Below are positions 39,772 through 47,642 of a stretch of DNA of 64,000 nt, piece by piece (the first letter of the stretch is position 1; each line of letters starts with the position of its first letter). Location: NCBI GenBank assembly GCA_016704345.1, contig JADJAH010000003.1, positions 496,001 through 560,000 on the forward strand, written 5' to 3'. Under the pieces are notes generated by a model. It was not told the DNA's origin. It did not search any database and worked only from the letters and a program-made list of their open reading frames with translations. This DNA is from Ignavibacteria bacterium. Its GTDB lineage: Bacteria; Bacteroidota; Ignavibacteria; Tepidaquicellales; Tepidaquicellaceae. The translations under genes were made by a program, and so were the position numbers.

Positions 39772-40196
39772 CTGTCCAAAACGTTTTTGCATTTCGAAAA
39801 TTCTTTCGAAATCAAGCAGTAATGTTAGAAGAAATTCGATTCGGAAAAACAACCCGCCTGCCTGCTGGTATGCATTTCACACTTCAATGGCCAGTGGGCA
39901 GGCAGGCCTTCGTATAATTGCCGTAAAAAAATTGCGAGCAATGGCGTAGCAAGAATTTCTGTTTGACGAAGCCCGACAGTGCTCTTTTGTCGGGCGAGGA
40001 GGTAAATTCTGCAGCCATTGCGAGCGATTTTTAGGCAATTATACGGCAGCGGGCGACTTTTCTTTGCCAAGCTTTCTTTTGAGCCTGCCCTGAGCTTGCC
40101 CTGAGCTTGCCGAAGGGTTCAAAAGAAAGCGGAATAACTTTTGGTATCGAATTTTGTTAAACCCTTTACTCCAAAGATTTAAAACGTTTTGGACAG
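39772..40196. repeat. 425-bp element bounded by 16-bp perfect inverted repeats, with nested hairpins
   Basis: The ends CTGTCCAAAACGTTTT (39772-39787) and its exact complement (40181-40196) bound a block full of inner inverted repeats. These are GCCTGCCTGC/GCAGGCAGGC (39856-39865/39898-39907), CGTATAATTGCC/GGCAATTATACG (39911-39922/40034-40045), GCCCGACA/TGTCGGGC (39971-39978/39988-39995) and GCTTTCTTTTGA/TCAAAAGAAAGC (40071-40082/40119-40130). It has no transposase gene. An 81-codon minus-strand frame crosses the hairpins and is not convincing as a protein. It looks like a non-autonomous (MITE-like) or composite REP element. Confidence 0.75.
39853..39909 (+). repeat. GCCTGC palindromic mini-element, copy 1
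   Basis: Perfect 10-bp arms GCCTGCCTGC (39856-39865) and GCAGGCAGGC (39898-39907) flank a core with ATGCATTTCA and TTCAATGGCCA. Related copies lie at 44897-44946 (reverse) and 45860-45908. Confidence 0.75.
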
Positions 40197-40810
40197 ATGT
40201 GGAAGCTAACAACTCCCATCAATCATCAGATCTCTTCCATCAATCATGTGAACAACTAATCTTAGTCTTACATTTTTTGAAGGAAGACCTGCTGTCATTG
40301 AATGGGATTTGAGAAAGTTATGAATTTACTGAAGAAGAATGTGAGGTCAAAGAGGTCAGACAATTACTGGAAAACATAGTTGATTACCAGAAGGATAATG
40401 GTATGCAGATTACGACACTATGTCTGAAATTATTTGTATTATCTAGCCCTGAAGAGACATCAATGATTAGGTTCATTTGAATTTCCATTGAATTTTCCTT
40501 TAGAATAAAGCATACTTGCCAAGCAAAAATCCCACCCAGAGGTTTTTCAAACGGCTTTCAAAACAGATTTAATTGGTTTTGTAAGATACTGTTATTAGCT
40601 CGTTTGTTTCCAAGGAAGATGAGTTTCACAAACCCCGATATTAACCGGAAGAAATCCTGATCACATTTGCCCAAAGGTGAAGTTATAGAATAACTACACC
40701 CAAACTGCATTTGATGAGAAGTTTTCATCCACGAAAATAAAACTCACTTTTTTGATCTGATAAAATTGATCTAACATAACACACCATTCAACAAACTAAA
40801 AACACAACAA
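40197..40810. other. Gene-free stretch upstream of the Ycf48-like gene
   Basis: AT-rich and without a supportable gene. It presumably contains the promoter of the exoprotein gene at 40811. I could not identify a clear promoter motif. Confidence 0.45.
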
Positions 40811-43281
40811 ATGAAACAGAGAATTACATTTGTGATGATGATGATTCTGCTAATCACAGGATCCTCATTTACACAAGACAAGCAGGACTGGAAATTTATG
40901 CATCCGACTCCACAAGTAAATCTGCTGAGAAAGATCAAAGCAATTGATGCTGACAGCTGGGTTACTGTTGGAGCTAACGGAACTTACATGCAAACTTCAA
41001 ACTCGGGTGCAAATTGGTATTTCCATCACTTTGCAGGAGAAGCAAGCGCTACATTAGCAACGACACAGAACTATGACATGTGGTTCTTCAATGAGAATAG
41101 CGGCATAGTAGTAGGTGATGCCGGCTATATAGGAAGGACAACAAACGGCGGTGTGAGTTTTGACACAACCGGAAACGGCTTGCTGCCCACTAGCGTCAGA
41201 TGTTGGGCCGTTTGGTTTGCAGATGCAAATACAGGCTATGTAGGAGCAGGTGGTCAGGGATCATTCTTAAGCAGAATCCTCAAGACTACAAATGGCGGAG
41301 TTAACTGGTCATTGGTTTATTCTTCAGCAACAAATTATGTTACCGCATTGGGAGGTGTTGATGCCAATAACGTGACAGCGGCATGGTCTAATGGAACAAC
41401 GGTCATCACAACAAACGGTGGAACTTCATGGACTGAGACTGCCGGTGCATTATTCTCGATCCCAAATAATATAACTTATCTGAACTCGACAACAGGCTTT
41501 GCTTGCGGAAGCGGCGGTCAAGCAAGCAGAACAACAAATGCGGGAGTAAACTGGACACCAATCAATACTCCAACATCTGATTGGGCAATGTTTCAGATAA
41601 AAGCAGTTTCAGCAACAGAGATTTATGCAGTCGGAGATCCGTCTTTCCTTTATAAATCAACAGATCTTGGAACCACCTGGACTTCATTGCCAATAGCTGT
41701 AACCGGACCGGCTACAACATTCATCTGGTATTCTCTTGATAAGGTAGGCTCAACTCTGATTATGTCGGGAGATTATGGAATAGTAGCTGTGTCAAACGAT
41801 GGCGGTTCAACATGGAGTTCAAACAGTAATATCATTAAGACGGCTCTTAACTTTGATATAACAACTGTACCCGGAACAAGCAAATACTGGATTGTTGGAA
41901 GAGCAGCGGGAGCGGGAAATCAGATTTTGTATTCAAACAACAGCGGCTCAACATGGACAGGAATTAACGCAGGAGTCTCCGGTGATTTCCAGAGTATTTC
42001 AATGATCAATGCAAATACCGGCTACATGAGCGGAACAAATAATCAGATCATGAAAACTACTGACGGAGGAGCTACATGGTTCCTGAAGACAGGACCTTCT
42101 CCGGTAGCAACATCACAATTATATTCATGTGAATTCATTGATGAAAACACGGGATGGGTATTCGTCAATTTCTCAACAGTTGCAGGCGGCAATGTTTTCA
42201 AGACAACAAACGGCGGAGATAACTGGACTCAGTATACAACAGGCGCATCAAGTGAAAACATTTATTCTGCAGACATGGTAGATGCCAATACCGGATATTG
42301 CACCATGAATCAATCAGGCAGACCTCTCTACAGAACAACCAATGGCGGTGTTAACTGGACTGCACTGACAACCGGATTAACCGGAAGTCTCAGAGGTGTA
42401 ACTGCTCCTGATGCAAATACAGTTTATGTTGCACAAACAGGCGGCACTCAGAGAGTTGCCAAATCAACAAACGGCGGTGCAAACTGGACACTGATAACAC
42501 TTCCTGTTGCTGTCGACTGTACAAGCATGGATTTTAAAGATGCAAATACCGGATATGTTGTTGGCAACACTACAACAGTTGTTTGCAGAACAACCAATGG
42601 CGGAGCAAACTGGACATTCCAAAATACTCACGGAATAACTCAGGGCAAAGTATTCGTAACACACAGGGTGATACAGCGTGGGCATTGGGCGGAAACAGTG
42701 CAATTTCAAGATACATCGGACCTGTTAGCAATGTTAAAGTAAGTGCTACCATTCTTATGGAAGCAATGTATTCAGCAGGTACAAACCTGCTTGCCAGAAA
42801 AGATAATGTTAAGATGTATCTCAGAAGCGCCTACTCTCCTTATGCGATAGTAGATTCTGCAACAGCTGTGATTGATTCTGTCACGCATACAGGACTGTTT
42901 ACATTTAACAATGCTGTTTCAGGGAAGTATTATCTTGTAATGAAACACTTCAATACTATTGAGACATGGAGCAAATCAGGAGGTGAAACAATTCTTGGCA
43001 ATGGTACAACTTACAGTTACAATTTCACAACATCCGCATCGCAGGCTTTCGGAAACAATATGGTTCTTAAAGGAACAAAGTATTGTATCTACAGCGGTGA
43101 TCCCAATCAGGATGGAATTGTGGATGGAGCTGACGGAAGTCTGATTGATACAGATGCATTCAATATCGTATCAGGAAGTTACATTCCAACAGACCTTGAT
43201 GCAGACGGAATTGTTGACGCAACGGATTATGCGGTCTTCGACAACAATGCTTTCAATTTCATTGGTAAGATTACTCCGTAA
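40811..43281 (+). CDS. Secreted Ycf48/BNR-repeat propeller protein with dockerin-like module, one frame break
   Basis: A signal peptide (MKQRITFVMMMILLITGSSF) precedes about a dozen Ycf48-like repeats carrying TTNGGxNW (KTTNGGVNW, KTTDGGATW, KTTNGGDNW, RTTNGGVNW, KSTNGGANW). This fits a seven-bladed or larger propeller of the photosystem-assembly-factor type, often found in exported proteins. The frame breaks at about 42640-42665 (one missing base). It then continues with QGDTAWALGGNSAISRYIG and the shared C-terminal module: VKMYLRSAYSPYAIVDSA, YYLVMKHFNTIETWSKSGG, then Ca loops DPNQDGIVDGAD and DLDADGIVDATD. It ends in FNFIGKITP, with a terminator behind it. It has no NYPNPFNP domain. Confidence 0.86.
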
Positions 43282-43302
43282 CATATTTCTATTTGTAAAA
43301 AA

Positions 43303-43336
43303 AGAGAGCGGGTCCTGTTTGACCCGCTTTTTTTAT
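43303..43336 (+). terminator. Rho-independent terminator after the Ycf48-like gene
   Basis: An 8-bp GC-rich stem, AGCGGGTC (43307-43314) with GACCCGCT (43321-43328), a 6-nt loop and a long T-run. Confidence 0.85.
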
Positions 43337-43525
43337 TTATTAATGACAGTAAGGATCCGGAATCAAACTACTTCAGAAAAAGTCATCTGCCTTGTTTGAA
43401 ACATTGCGCCGGTTAGCTGATTCCATGCGCAAGTTGGGAGATGATTTCCATCGCAGGAAATCGTCACTGAAGAAGCTCAGATGATTAACAAAGCAACGGG
43501 TCGAATTTGCGAAGAGGCGCATATC

Positions 43526-43727
43526 GTCAGCAAACCTTCGCAGGTCGTCAGCGAACCTCCGCGGGTCATTAGCGAACCTCCGCGGGTCGTCAGCGAACCT
43601 CCGCGGATCGTTAGCGAACCTCCGCGGGTCATTAGCGAACCTCCGCGGGTCATTAGCGAACCTCCGCGGATCATTAGCGAACCTCCGCGGATCATTAGCG
43701 AACCTCCGCGGGTCGTCAGCAAACCTT
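43526..43727. repeat. 21-bp tandem minisatellite (about 9.6 units)
   Basis: Nine 21-bp units of the type (G/A)T(C/T)AGCGAACCTCCGCGG(G/A)TC and a partial tenth. The variants differ at only a few positions. Since 21 is a multiple of three, frames stay open on both strands (for example VISEPPR repeats on plus), but there is no other sign of a gene. No spacers, so it is not a CRISPR array. Confidence 0.9.
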
Positions 43728-43791
43728 GCAAAACTTATAGGAAACTTGAGTTTAAGCCCAAAATACGGATTAACTCCCTAACCACGGCCTG

Positions 43792-43855
43792 CGTCCCCGC
43801 AGAGTCACCCGCACTATTTGTTTTTCAGTTCCGGTAGCAACACATTCGGGGACTC
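43792..43855. repeat. Dispersed repeat R1, first copy (64 bp)
   Basis: CGTCCCCGCAGAGTCACCCG through CGGGGACTC. It is nearly identical, at the same 64-bp length, to 46676-46739. There it is joined directly to repeat R2, whereas here 912 bases separate R1 from R2. Confidence 0.85.
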
Positions 43856-44767
43856 GTATGATTGCATTCAAATATTTCGGAGGGAATTCTTAGTTTTTCG
43901 GTGGGCTGCGGGGCGGTTTTGTGTTCGGCGCGCCGTTCTCTGTTCTGCAGTCCTAGGTATTTTAGTTTCTCTAGTTGTATGCGGTCGACAGGGCTCTTGC
44001 TTTCGTTTTCCCTTCTTGTCTTCTGAATCGGTTCTCGTTGTTGGCTTGTGTTTCGTGGCCCGTCGTGGTTTGGGTGGTTCGCTGTCCAGGTCGGGTTTGC
44101 TTGGCTGGGGTTGTGTTTCGTCTTGGCGGGGTGTCGTTTGTTTGTTCTTGGGCGGTTTCGCGCTTTTCTGGGTCGGCTTGTCTGTTGTGCACAAAACAAT
44201 CTGCAAGCTCTTTCAATCAGCTGCCGTGAAGCTCGCCTTGGGTGGGGGCTTCTCTGTGTCAGTCATGAAAGCAAAAACTCTGCAAGAGATACAGTACCTA
44301 AAAAGATAAGTCAGAAATTAAGATCGTCCGAAACATTCTCAACCTTAAGGAAATTCTGAAGAGGCATGAAGAGATTATCAAACTCTACGATAAACAAATG
44401 AAGGTTGTGTTACAGCAGATAAAAGATCTAGTTAAGACTGACGAAGAACTCAGCCGAAAGATTAAAACCTGGTGTTGGTTTCTCCTGTTCGTTTTTCGGC
44501 TGGTTTTCCAATTCGCCTCTGCGCTGTGTGTTTGTTCGGGGGTGCTCATTTCAAAGGCACAGCCTCTCAGCGTTTGCCGCAGTGAGCCTATTCGGTGCAA
44601 CAACTCTCAAAGTTTTACCAAGGCTCTTGGCACTAAATGGTTGCCTTGTTGCGTTGCAAGAACTTCTGCTGCTGTCTCCCTCTGGAAAAAGCGAGGTATA
44701 ATCCGGCTTCCATTGTGTGAAAATTATTGAGTCATAAGAATTTGGACTTGATTGTTATCACAGTACC
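43856..44767. other. T/G-rich accessory block without a supported intact gene
   Basis: The segment from about 43900 to 44200, and a shorter one at about 44475-44610, is strongly T+G-rich on the plus strand and richer in GC than its surroundings. Long open frames exist on both strands but read as low-complexity text, so I do not call them genes. Between the two lies an ordinary-looking coding remnant (44318-44465). The block is bounded by R1 and R2, which are contiguous at 46676-46867, so it may be an insertion or a region lost from the other copy. Confidence 0.6.
44318..44465 (+). pseudogene. Possible IS110-family transposase remnant
   Basis: One frame reads KIVRNILNLKEILKRHEEII, KLYDKQMKVVLQQIKDLVKT and DEELSRKIKT. 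This resembles the charged coiled-coil helix that precedes the 'LLTSIPGVG' region in IS110-type transposases. The expected continuation is absent, and the frame runs into the T/G-rich block. It has no start and no catalytic residues. The assignment rests on style alone; any coiled-coil protein remnant could look like this. Confidence 0.3.
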
Positions 44768-44896
44768 TCTGCGGAAGGAAATGATTAAATACGTATTATT
44801 TCAAATTGCTAAGAAGCTCTTGATAGTGAAATTTTTACCGCAGAGTTCCCGCCTCGGCAAAATAATATTTTATGTTCATTATATGAAGCCGGCGGG
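44768..44896. repeat. Dispersed repeat R2, first copy (129 bp), interrupted at its end
   Basis: Starts TCTGCGGAAGGAAATGATTA and ends ATATGAAGCCGGCGGG. It matches 46738-46867 with a few substitutions and one base of length difference. At its right end the copy is followed by a palindromic mini-element. Confidence 0.85.
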
Positions 44897-44946
44897 CCTG
44901 CCCACTGGCCATTGAAGGGCGTAACGCATCATGGCAGGCAGGCGGG
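44897..44946 (-). repeat. GCCTGC palindromic mini-element, copy 2 (reverse orientation)
   Basis: The reverse complement reads CCCGCCTGCCTGCCATGATG...TTCAATGGCCAGTGGGCAGG, matching copy 1. It follows the end of R2, with GGCGGG on both sides (44891-44896 and 44941-44946) as a possible 6-bp duplication. The right flank cannot be matched confidently to the other R2 copy. Confidence 0.7.
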
Positions 44947-45086
44947 AGTTTCACTCGGAGAACACAAACAGGGGCGGAAACTATATGAGTTTTGGGGATA
45001 CTTACAATCCAATAGTTCGGTGCGACTGAACTAATTCTAAATTGACTTAATTTTCTCATGCGGTTATCTTACTAAAAAAAAAGACT

Positions 45087-45323
45087 ATGACGACTGAAGA
45101 AATTAAGAGCCGCCTGCATGAAAGCATTGAGAACATAGACGATGAAAACTTCCTGGAGGCAATAAGAATTATAATTGAGGTCAAGCATAAGAGTCTTCCG
45201 GCAATGAACATTTCAGAAAAACATAAGAAAGCTTTGCAGGAAAGTGAAAAGCAGATAGAAAGTGGTGAATACTTTACTAATGAAGAGGTGAAGAAAATGT
45301 CCAACGAATGGCTGAAAGAGTAA
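45087..45323 (+). CDS. Antitoxin of a ParE/RelE-type toxin-antitoxin pair
   Basis: A 78-residue acidic/helical protein (MTTEEIKSRLHESIENIDDE, EAIRIIIEVKHKS, TNEEVKKMSNEWLKE). It resembles small antitoxins that precede RelE/ParE toxins. Its end overlaps the toxin start by 16 bases, the usual antitoxin-first order with coupled translation. No DNA-binding domain is recognisable to me. The role is inferred mainly from the neighbour. Confidence 0.8.
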   Translation: MTTEEIKSRLHESIENIDDENFLEAIRIIIEVKHKSLPAMNISEKHKKALQESEKQIESGEYFTNEEVKKMSNEWLKE

Positions 45324-45622
45324 ACAGAATCGTATGGTCGAAAAATGCTCTCAGAGATATAAAGGAGATCTTTGAATATTGGAATAGAACCAATGGCAAT
45401 AAAGATTACAGCAGGAAGTTAAACAAAGAATTCAGCAGTCTGGTTGATTTGCTTATGCTTTTTCCAAGAATCGGGAGGACTGTTGAGAATTACGATATCA
45501 GGTTCCTATGTAAATATGAATATATAATTTTCTATAAGACTAAAGGAAGCATCAAAAAACCCGATATCGAAATAATTCAGGTTTGGGACTCTAGAAGAGA
45601 TCCACTCGAATTGAAATTGTAA
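45308..45622 (+). CDS. ParE/RelE-superfamily toxin
   Basis: A 104-residue protein with the RelE/ParE fold pattern: IVWSKNALRDIKEIFEYWNR, LLMLFPRIGRTVENYDIRFL, YIIFYKTKG and IEIIQVWDSRRDPLEL. The final 'WDSRRDP' is typical of the ParE side. By family knowledge it targets gyrase or ribosome-bound mRNA; the sequence does not decide which. It starts inside the antitoxin gene. A stabilising addiction module in a repeat-rich island. Confidence 0.88.
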   Translation: MAERVNRIVWSKNALRDIKEIFEYWNRTNGNKDYSRKLNKEFSSLVDLLMLFPRIGRTVENYDIRFLCKYEYIIFYKTKGSIKKPDIEIIQVWDSRRDPLELKL

Positions 45623-45690
45623 ATTGTTTCATCTCTAGCTACTAATCACCCAATTGTAAACTCTTTTGTCATTCTGAGAATAAACATGTC

Positions 45691-45752
45691 GCCCCTACGG
45701 GGCTTGATGAATCTTAGCATATTTTTCTACCGATATTACGCCCGTACGGGGC
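45691..45752 (+). repeat. REP-like pair of hairpins
   Basis: Two GC-rich palindromes, GCCCCTACGGGGC (45691-45703) and GCCCGTACGGGGC (45740-45752), are separated by an AT-rich stretch containing TTTTTCTACCGATATTA. This is the layout of a bacterial REP pair (BIME) and lies about 340 bases upstream of the HUH transposase gene. Confidence 0.75.
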
Positions 45753-45781
45753 TCTTGCACTCTGATGAAATCGGTATTTAT

Positions 45782-45958
45782 GCCGCTGTTGGTCTTAGCC
45801 CGCTTCAACAATTTCTCCGATCCAAATGTAAATATTCCAGCGGGCGAGACCCCGCCTGCCTGCCGACATGCATTTCAACTTCATTGTCCAATCGGCAGGC
45901 AGGCCTGCAGAGAGTGATCTTGTTTAGCCGACTGCGGGCAGGCAACAACTTACCCTAA
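45782..45958. repeat. Dispersed repeat, copy A, carrying an inserted mini-element
   Basis: Starts GCCGCTGTTGGTCTTAGCCC and ends CAACAACTTACCCTAA. Without the 49-bp insert at 45860-45908 it is 128 bp, exactly the length of the uninterrupted copy at 56292-56419. The two copies differ at scattered positions. Confidence 0.9.
45860..45908 (+). repeat. GCCTGC palindromic mini-element, copy 3, inserted with 6-bp duplication
   Basis: The inserted 49 bp consist of a palindromic 43-bp element (CTGCCGACATGCATTTCA...TCGGCAGGCAG) plus one copy of GCCTGC. GCCTGC flanks it on both sides (45854-45859 and 45903-45908). The empty site is seen in the copy at 56292-56419. Confidence 0.85.
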
Positions 45959-46088
45959 TCAACTGCACTTATCACTGCTCTCTCTTTCTCATACAACTCT
46001 CGGCGTTTCAAATTTACACCCTCTAATGCTCTTGTAATGTTTCAAGAAGACCGGTAATTTTCCCCTGCAAAAGTGAATATGCAAAGCT

Positions 46089-46625
46089 ATGATTATCAAA
46101 AACTTTTTCTTCTTCACTGCAACGATCCTCAACTGGTTCAAAGTATTAGAGAATGATTCATATAAGGATGTGATCATCGAAAGTTTCAGATATTTGGTTA
46201 ATGAAAAGCGTGTGAAGATCTTTGCCTTTGTTATTATGCCAAACCACTACCATACTGTTTGGAGGATAAACAAGACAATTGGTCCGGATGAATTTCAGAG
46301 AGACATACAGAAATTCACTTCTCAGACGATACTGCGGAAGTTAAAGAAAGAAGATCCACAAATGCATTCGAATTTGTATATAGGAGCAAGATACAGGAAG
46401 TTTCAGCTGTGGGAAAGGAATCCGCTCTCGGTACTACTCTTTTCACAGAGTGTGGTGGAGCAGAAGATAAACTACATTCACAAAAATCAGGTCAGGGAAA
46501 AATGGATGCTGGCAGAAGAACCACATAAATACAAATACTCATCTGCCTCATATTATCATACCGGAGTTGATGAGTTTGGATTTCTTGAAAATTATATGAA
46601 TGCGTGTGATGAAGATGAATGGTAA
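46089..46625 (+). CDS. REP-associated tyrosine transposase (RAYT; Y1/HUH family)
   Basis: A single-stranded-DNA HUH transposase-like protein, 178 residues. The metal-binding HUH motif is His53-Tyr-His55 (FAFVIMPNHYHTVWRI). The likely nucleophile is Tyr129 in EQKINYIHKNQVR. The start FFFFTATILNWFKVL and ending SSASYYHTG are typical of RAYTs rather than of IS200/IS605 TnpA. The gene stands alone, without left and right IS200-type ends that I can see. By family knowledge RAYTs act on REP hairpins, and several palindromic repeats lie close by (45691-45752, 45860-45908, 44897-44946). Confidence 0.88.
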   Translation: MIIKNFFFFTATILNWFKVLENDSYKDVIIESFRYLVNEKRVKIFAFVIMPNHYHTVWRINKTIGPDEFQRDIQKFTSQTILRKLKKEDPQMHSNLYIGARYRKFQLWERNPLSVLLFSQSVVEQKINYIHKNQVREKWMLAEEPHKYKYSSASYYHTGVDEFGFLENYMNACDEDEW

Positions 46626-46675
46626 GGGTAAATCGTGCTAAAAGCTGAGAGCTACCTTAAGTTATCCTTTTCTTA

Positions 46676-46867
46676 CGTCCCCGCAGAGTCACCCGCACTA
46701 TTTGTTTTTCAGTTCCGGTAGCAACACATGCGGGGATTCTGCGGAAGGAAATGTTTGAATACGTATTACTTCAATTTGCTAAGAAGCTCTTGATATTGAA
46801 ATTTTTTACCTCAGAGTTCCCGCCTCGGCAAAATAATATTTTATGTTCATTATATGAAGCCGGCGGG
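46676..46867. repeat. Composite repeat R1+R2, contiguous copy
   Basis: R1 (46676-46739) is joined directly to R2 (46738-46867). In the other locus the same parts sit at 43792-43855 and 44768-44896. At the point where the mini-element follows R2 in the other copy, this copy simply continues TAACTCTGCGGGGACG. Confidence 0.85.
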
Positions 46868-46927
46868 TAACTCTGCGGGGACGAGAATCAATTTCAAAAA
46901 CGGAAAAAGAATAAAAACAATTAAGCT

Positions 46928-47203
46928 ATGATCGGGATAGCCAATACATTACCGGCAATAAAGAAAATCTCATTTGAGAAAAGGGGAATGATGGATCTTA
47001 ATCTTCGAGACGGCAGAATTGTATCTATTCCAACAAGACACTTTCCAAAGATCAAGAAACTAAACTCTGATCAGAGAAAGAAATGGTATGTCATAGATGA
47101 GCAAATGTTTTCGTTTGATGACTGTAACGAGGTCTATCATTTAGAACAAGTTCTTGGTAAGGAAACAAAATACAAGTATGAATTCCCGAAAAAGTCTGCG
47201 TGA
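46928..47203 (+). CDS. DUF2442-like small protein
   Basis: A 91-residue protein with the pattern of DUF2442: LNLRDGRIVSIPTRHFPKIK, KLNSDQRKKWYVIDE and SFDDCNEVYHLEQVLG. Members are often found near toxin genes of the RelE/DUF4160 type and may act as DNA-binding antitoxin-like proteins; that role is not shown here. It stands alone, 300 bases after the transposase gene. ATG at 46928. The family assignment is fairly confident, the function is not. Confidence 0.7.
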   Translation: MIGIANTLPAIKKISFEKRGMMDLNLRDGRIVSIPTRHFPKIKKLNSDQRKKWYVIDEQMFSFDDCNEVYHLEQVLGKETKYKYEFPKKSA

Positions 47204-47332
47204 AGGAGCCTATAAGTATTATTGTGTAAAAAAATTCTTAATTTTTAATTCTTAATTTTCAATAAAGGGCTCCAATTGTCTTGAAACTAAGTGCCTCAAT
47301 TCATATTTTGCAAACAATTAATTGAAACAGTA

Positions 47333-47563
47333 ATGAAGAAAGATTTTCATCCAAAGTACTACAAATGCAATATTGTCTGCAATTGCGGAGAGAACAAAGG
47401 GGTCTTGTTTACTACAAGATCAACTGTTCCGGAGATAAAAGTGGAAATTTGCTCACAATGCCATCCGTTTTTCACAGGAACGCAGAAAATTGTAGATACA
47501 GCAGGAAGAGTGGAAAAATTCAATAAGAGATACGGAAAGGCCAAGAAGCCCGCTACCACATAA
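47333..47563 (+). CDS. rpmE: 50S ribosomal protein L31 (zinc-binding type)
   Basis: The 76-residue product starts MKKDFHPKYYKCNIVCNCGE. It has the zinc ligands Cys16, Cys18, Cys40 and Cys43 (ICSQCHPFFTGTQK) of the C+ form, and GRVEKFNKRYG near the end. I use the ATG at 47333; an earlier in-frame start would add a non-family stretch. A terminator follows. Just upstream lies an AT-rich heptamer-like stretch (47230-47265). Confidence 0.95.
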   Translation: MKKDFHPKYYKCNIVCNCGENKGVLFTTRSTVPEIKVEICSQCHPFFTGTQKIVDTAGRVEKFNKRYGKAKKPATT

Positions 47564-47590
47564 GAGTTTTCTTTTTTCCAAAATTGTATC

Positions 47591-47620
47591 AAGCCAATAT
47601 TATCAAGTATTGGCTTTTTT
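47591..47620 (+). terminator. Rho-independent terminator after rpmE
   Basis: AAGCCAATA (47591-47599) pairs with TATTGGCTT (47608-47616), followed by a T-run. Confidence 0.8.
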
Positions 47621-47642
47621 GTTTATCAATAACAGCCGGAAA

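Noticed and set aside
39825..40070. 81-codon minus-strand protein
   Set aside because: It runs through several inverted repeats, so it is repeat-derived text.
43526..43727. CRISPR-like periodic repeat
   Set aside because: The units are directly adjacent 21-mers without spacers, and no cas genes are present.
43481..43837. 118-codon frame with VISEPPR repeats, and its minus-strand counterpart
   Set aside because: Openness follows from a 21-bp tandem unit; there is no ribosome-binding site, no domain, and both strands are open.
43825..44309. Long frames on both strands in the T/G-rich block
   Set aside because: Low-complexity composition explains the lack of stops; no recognisable motifs.
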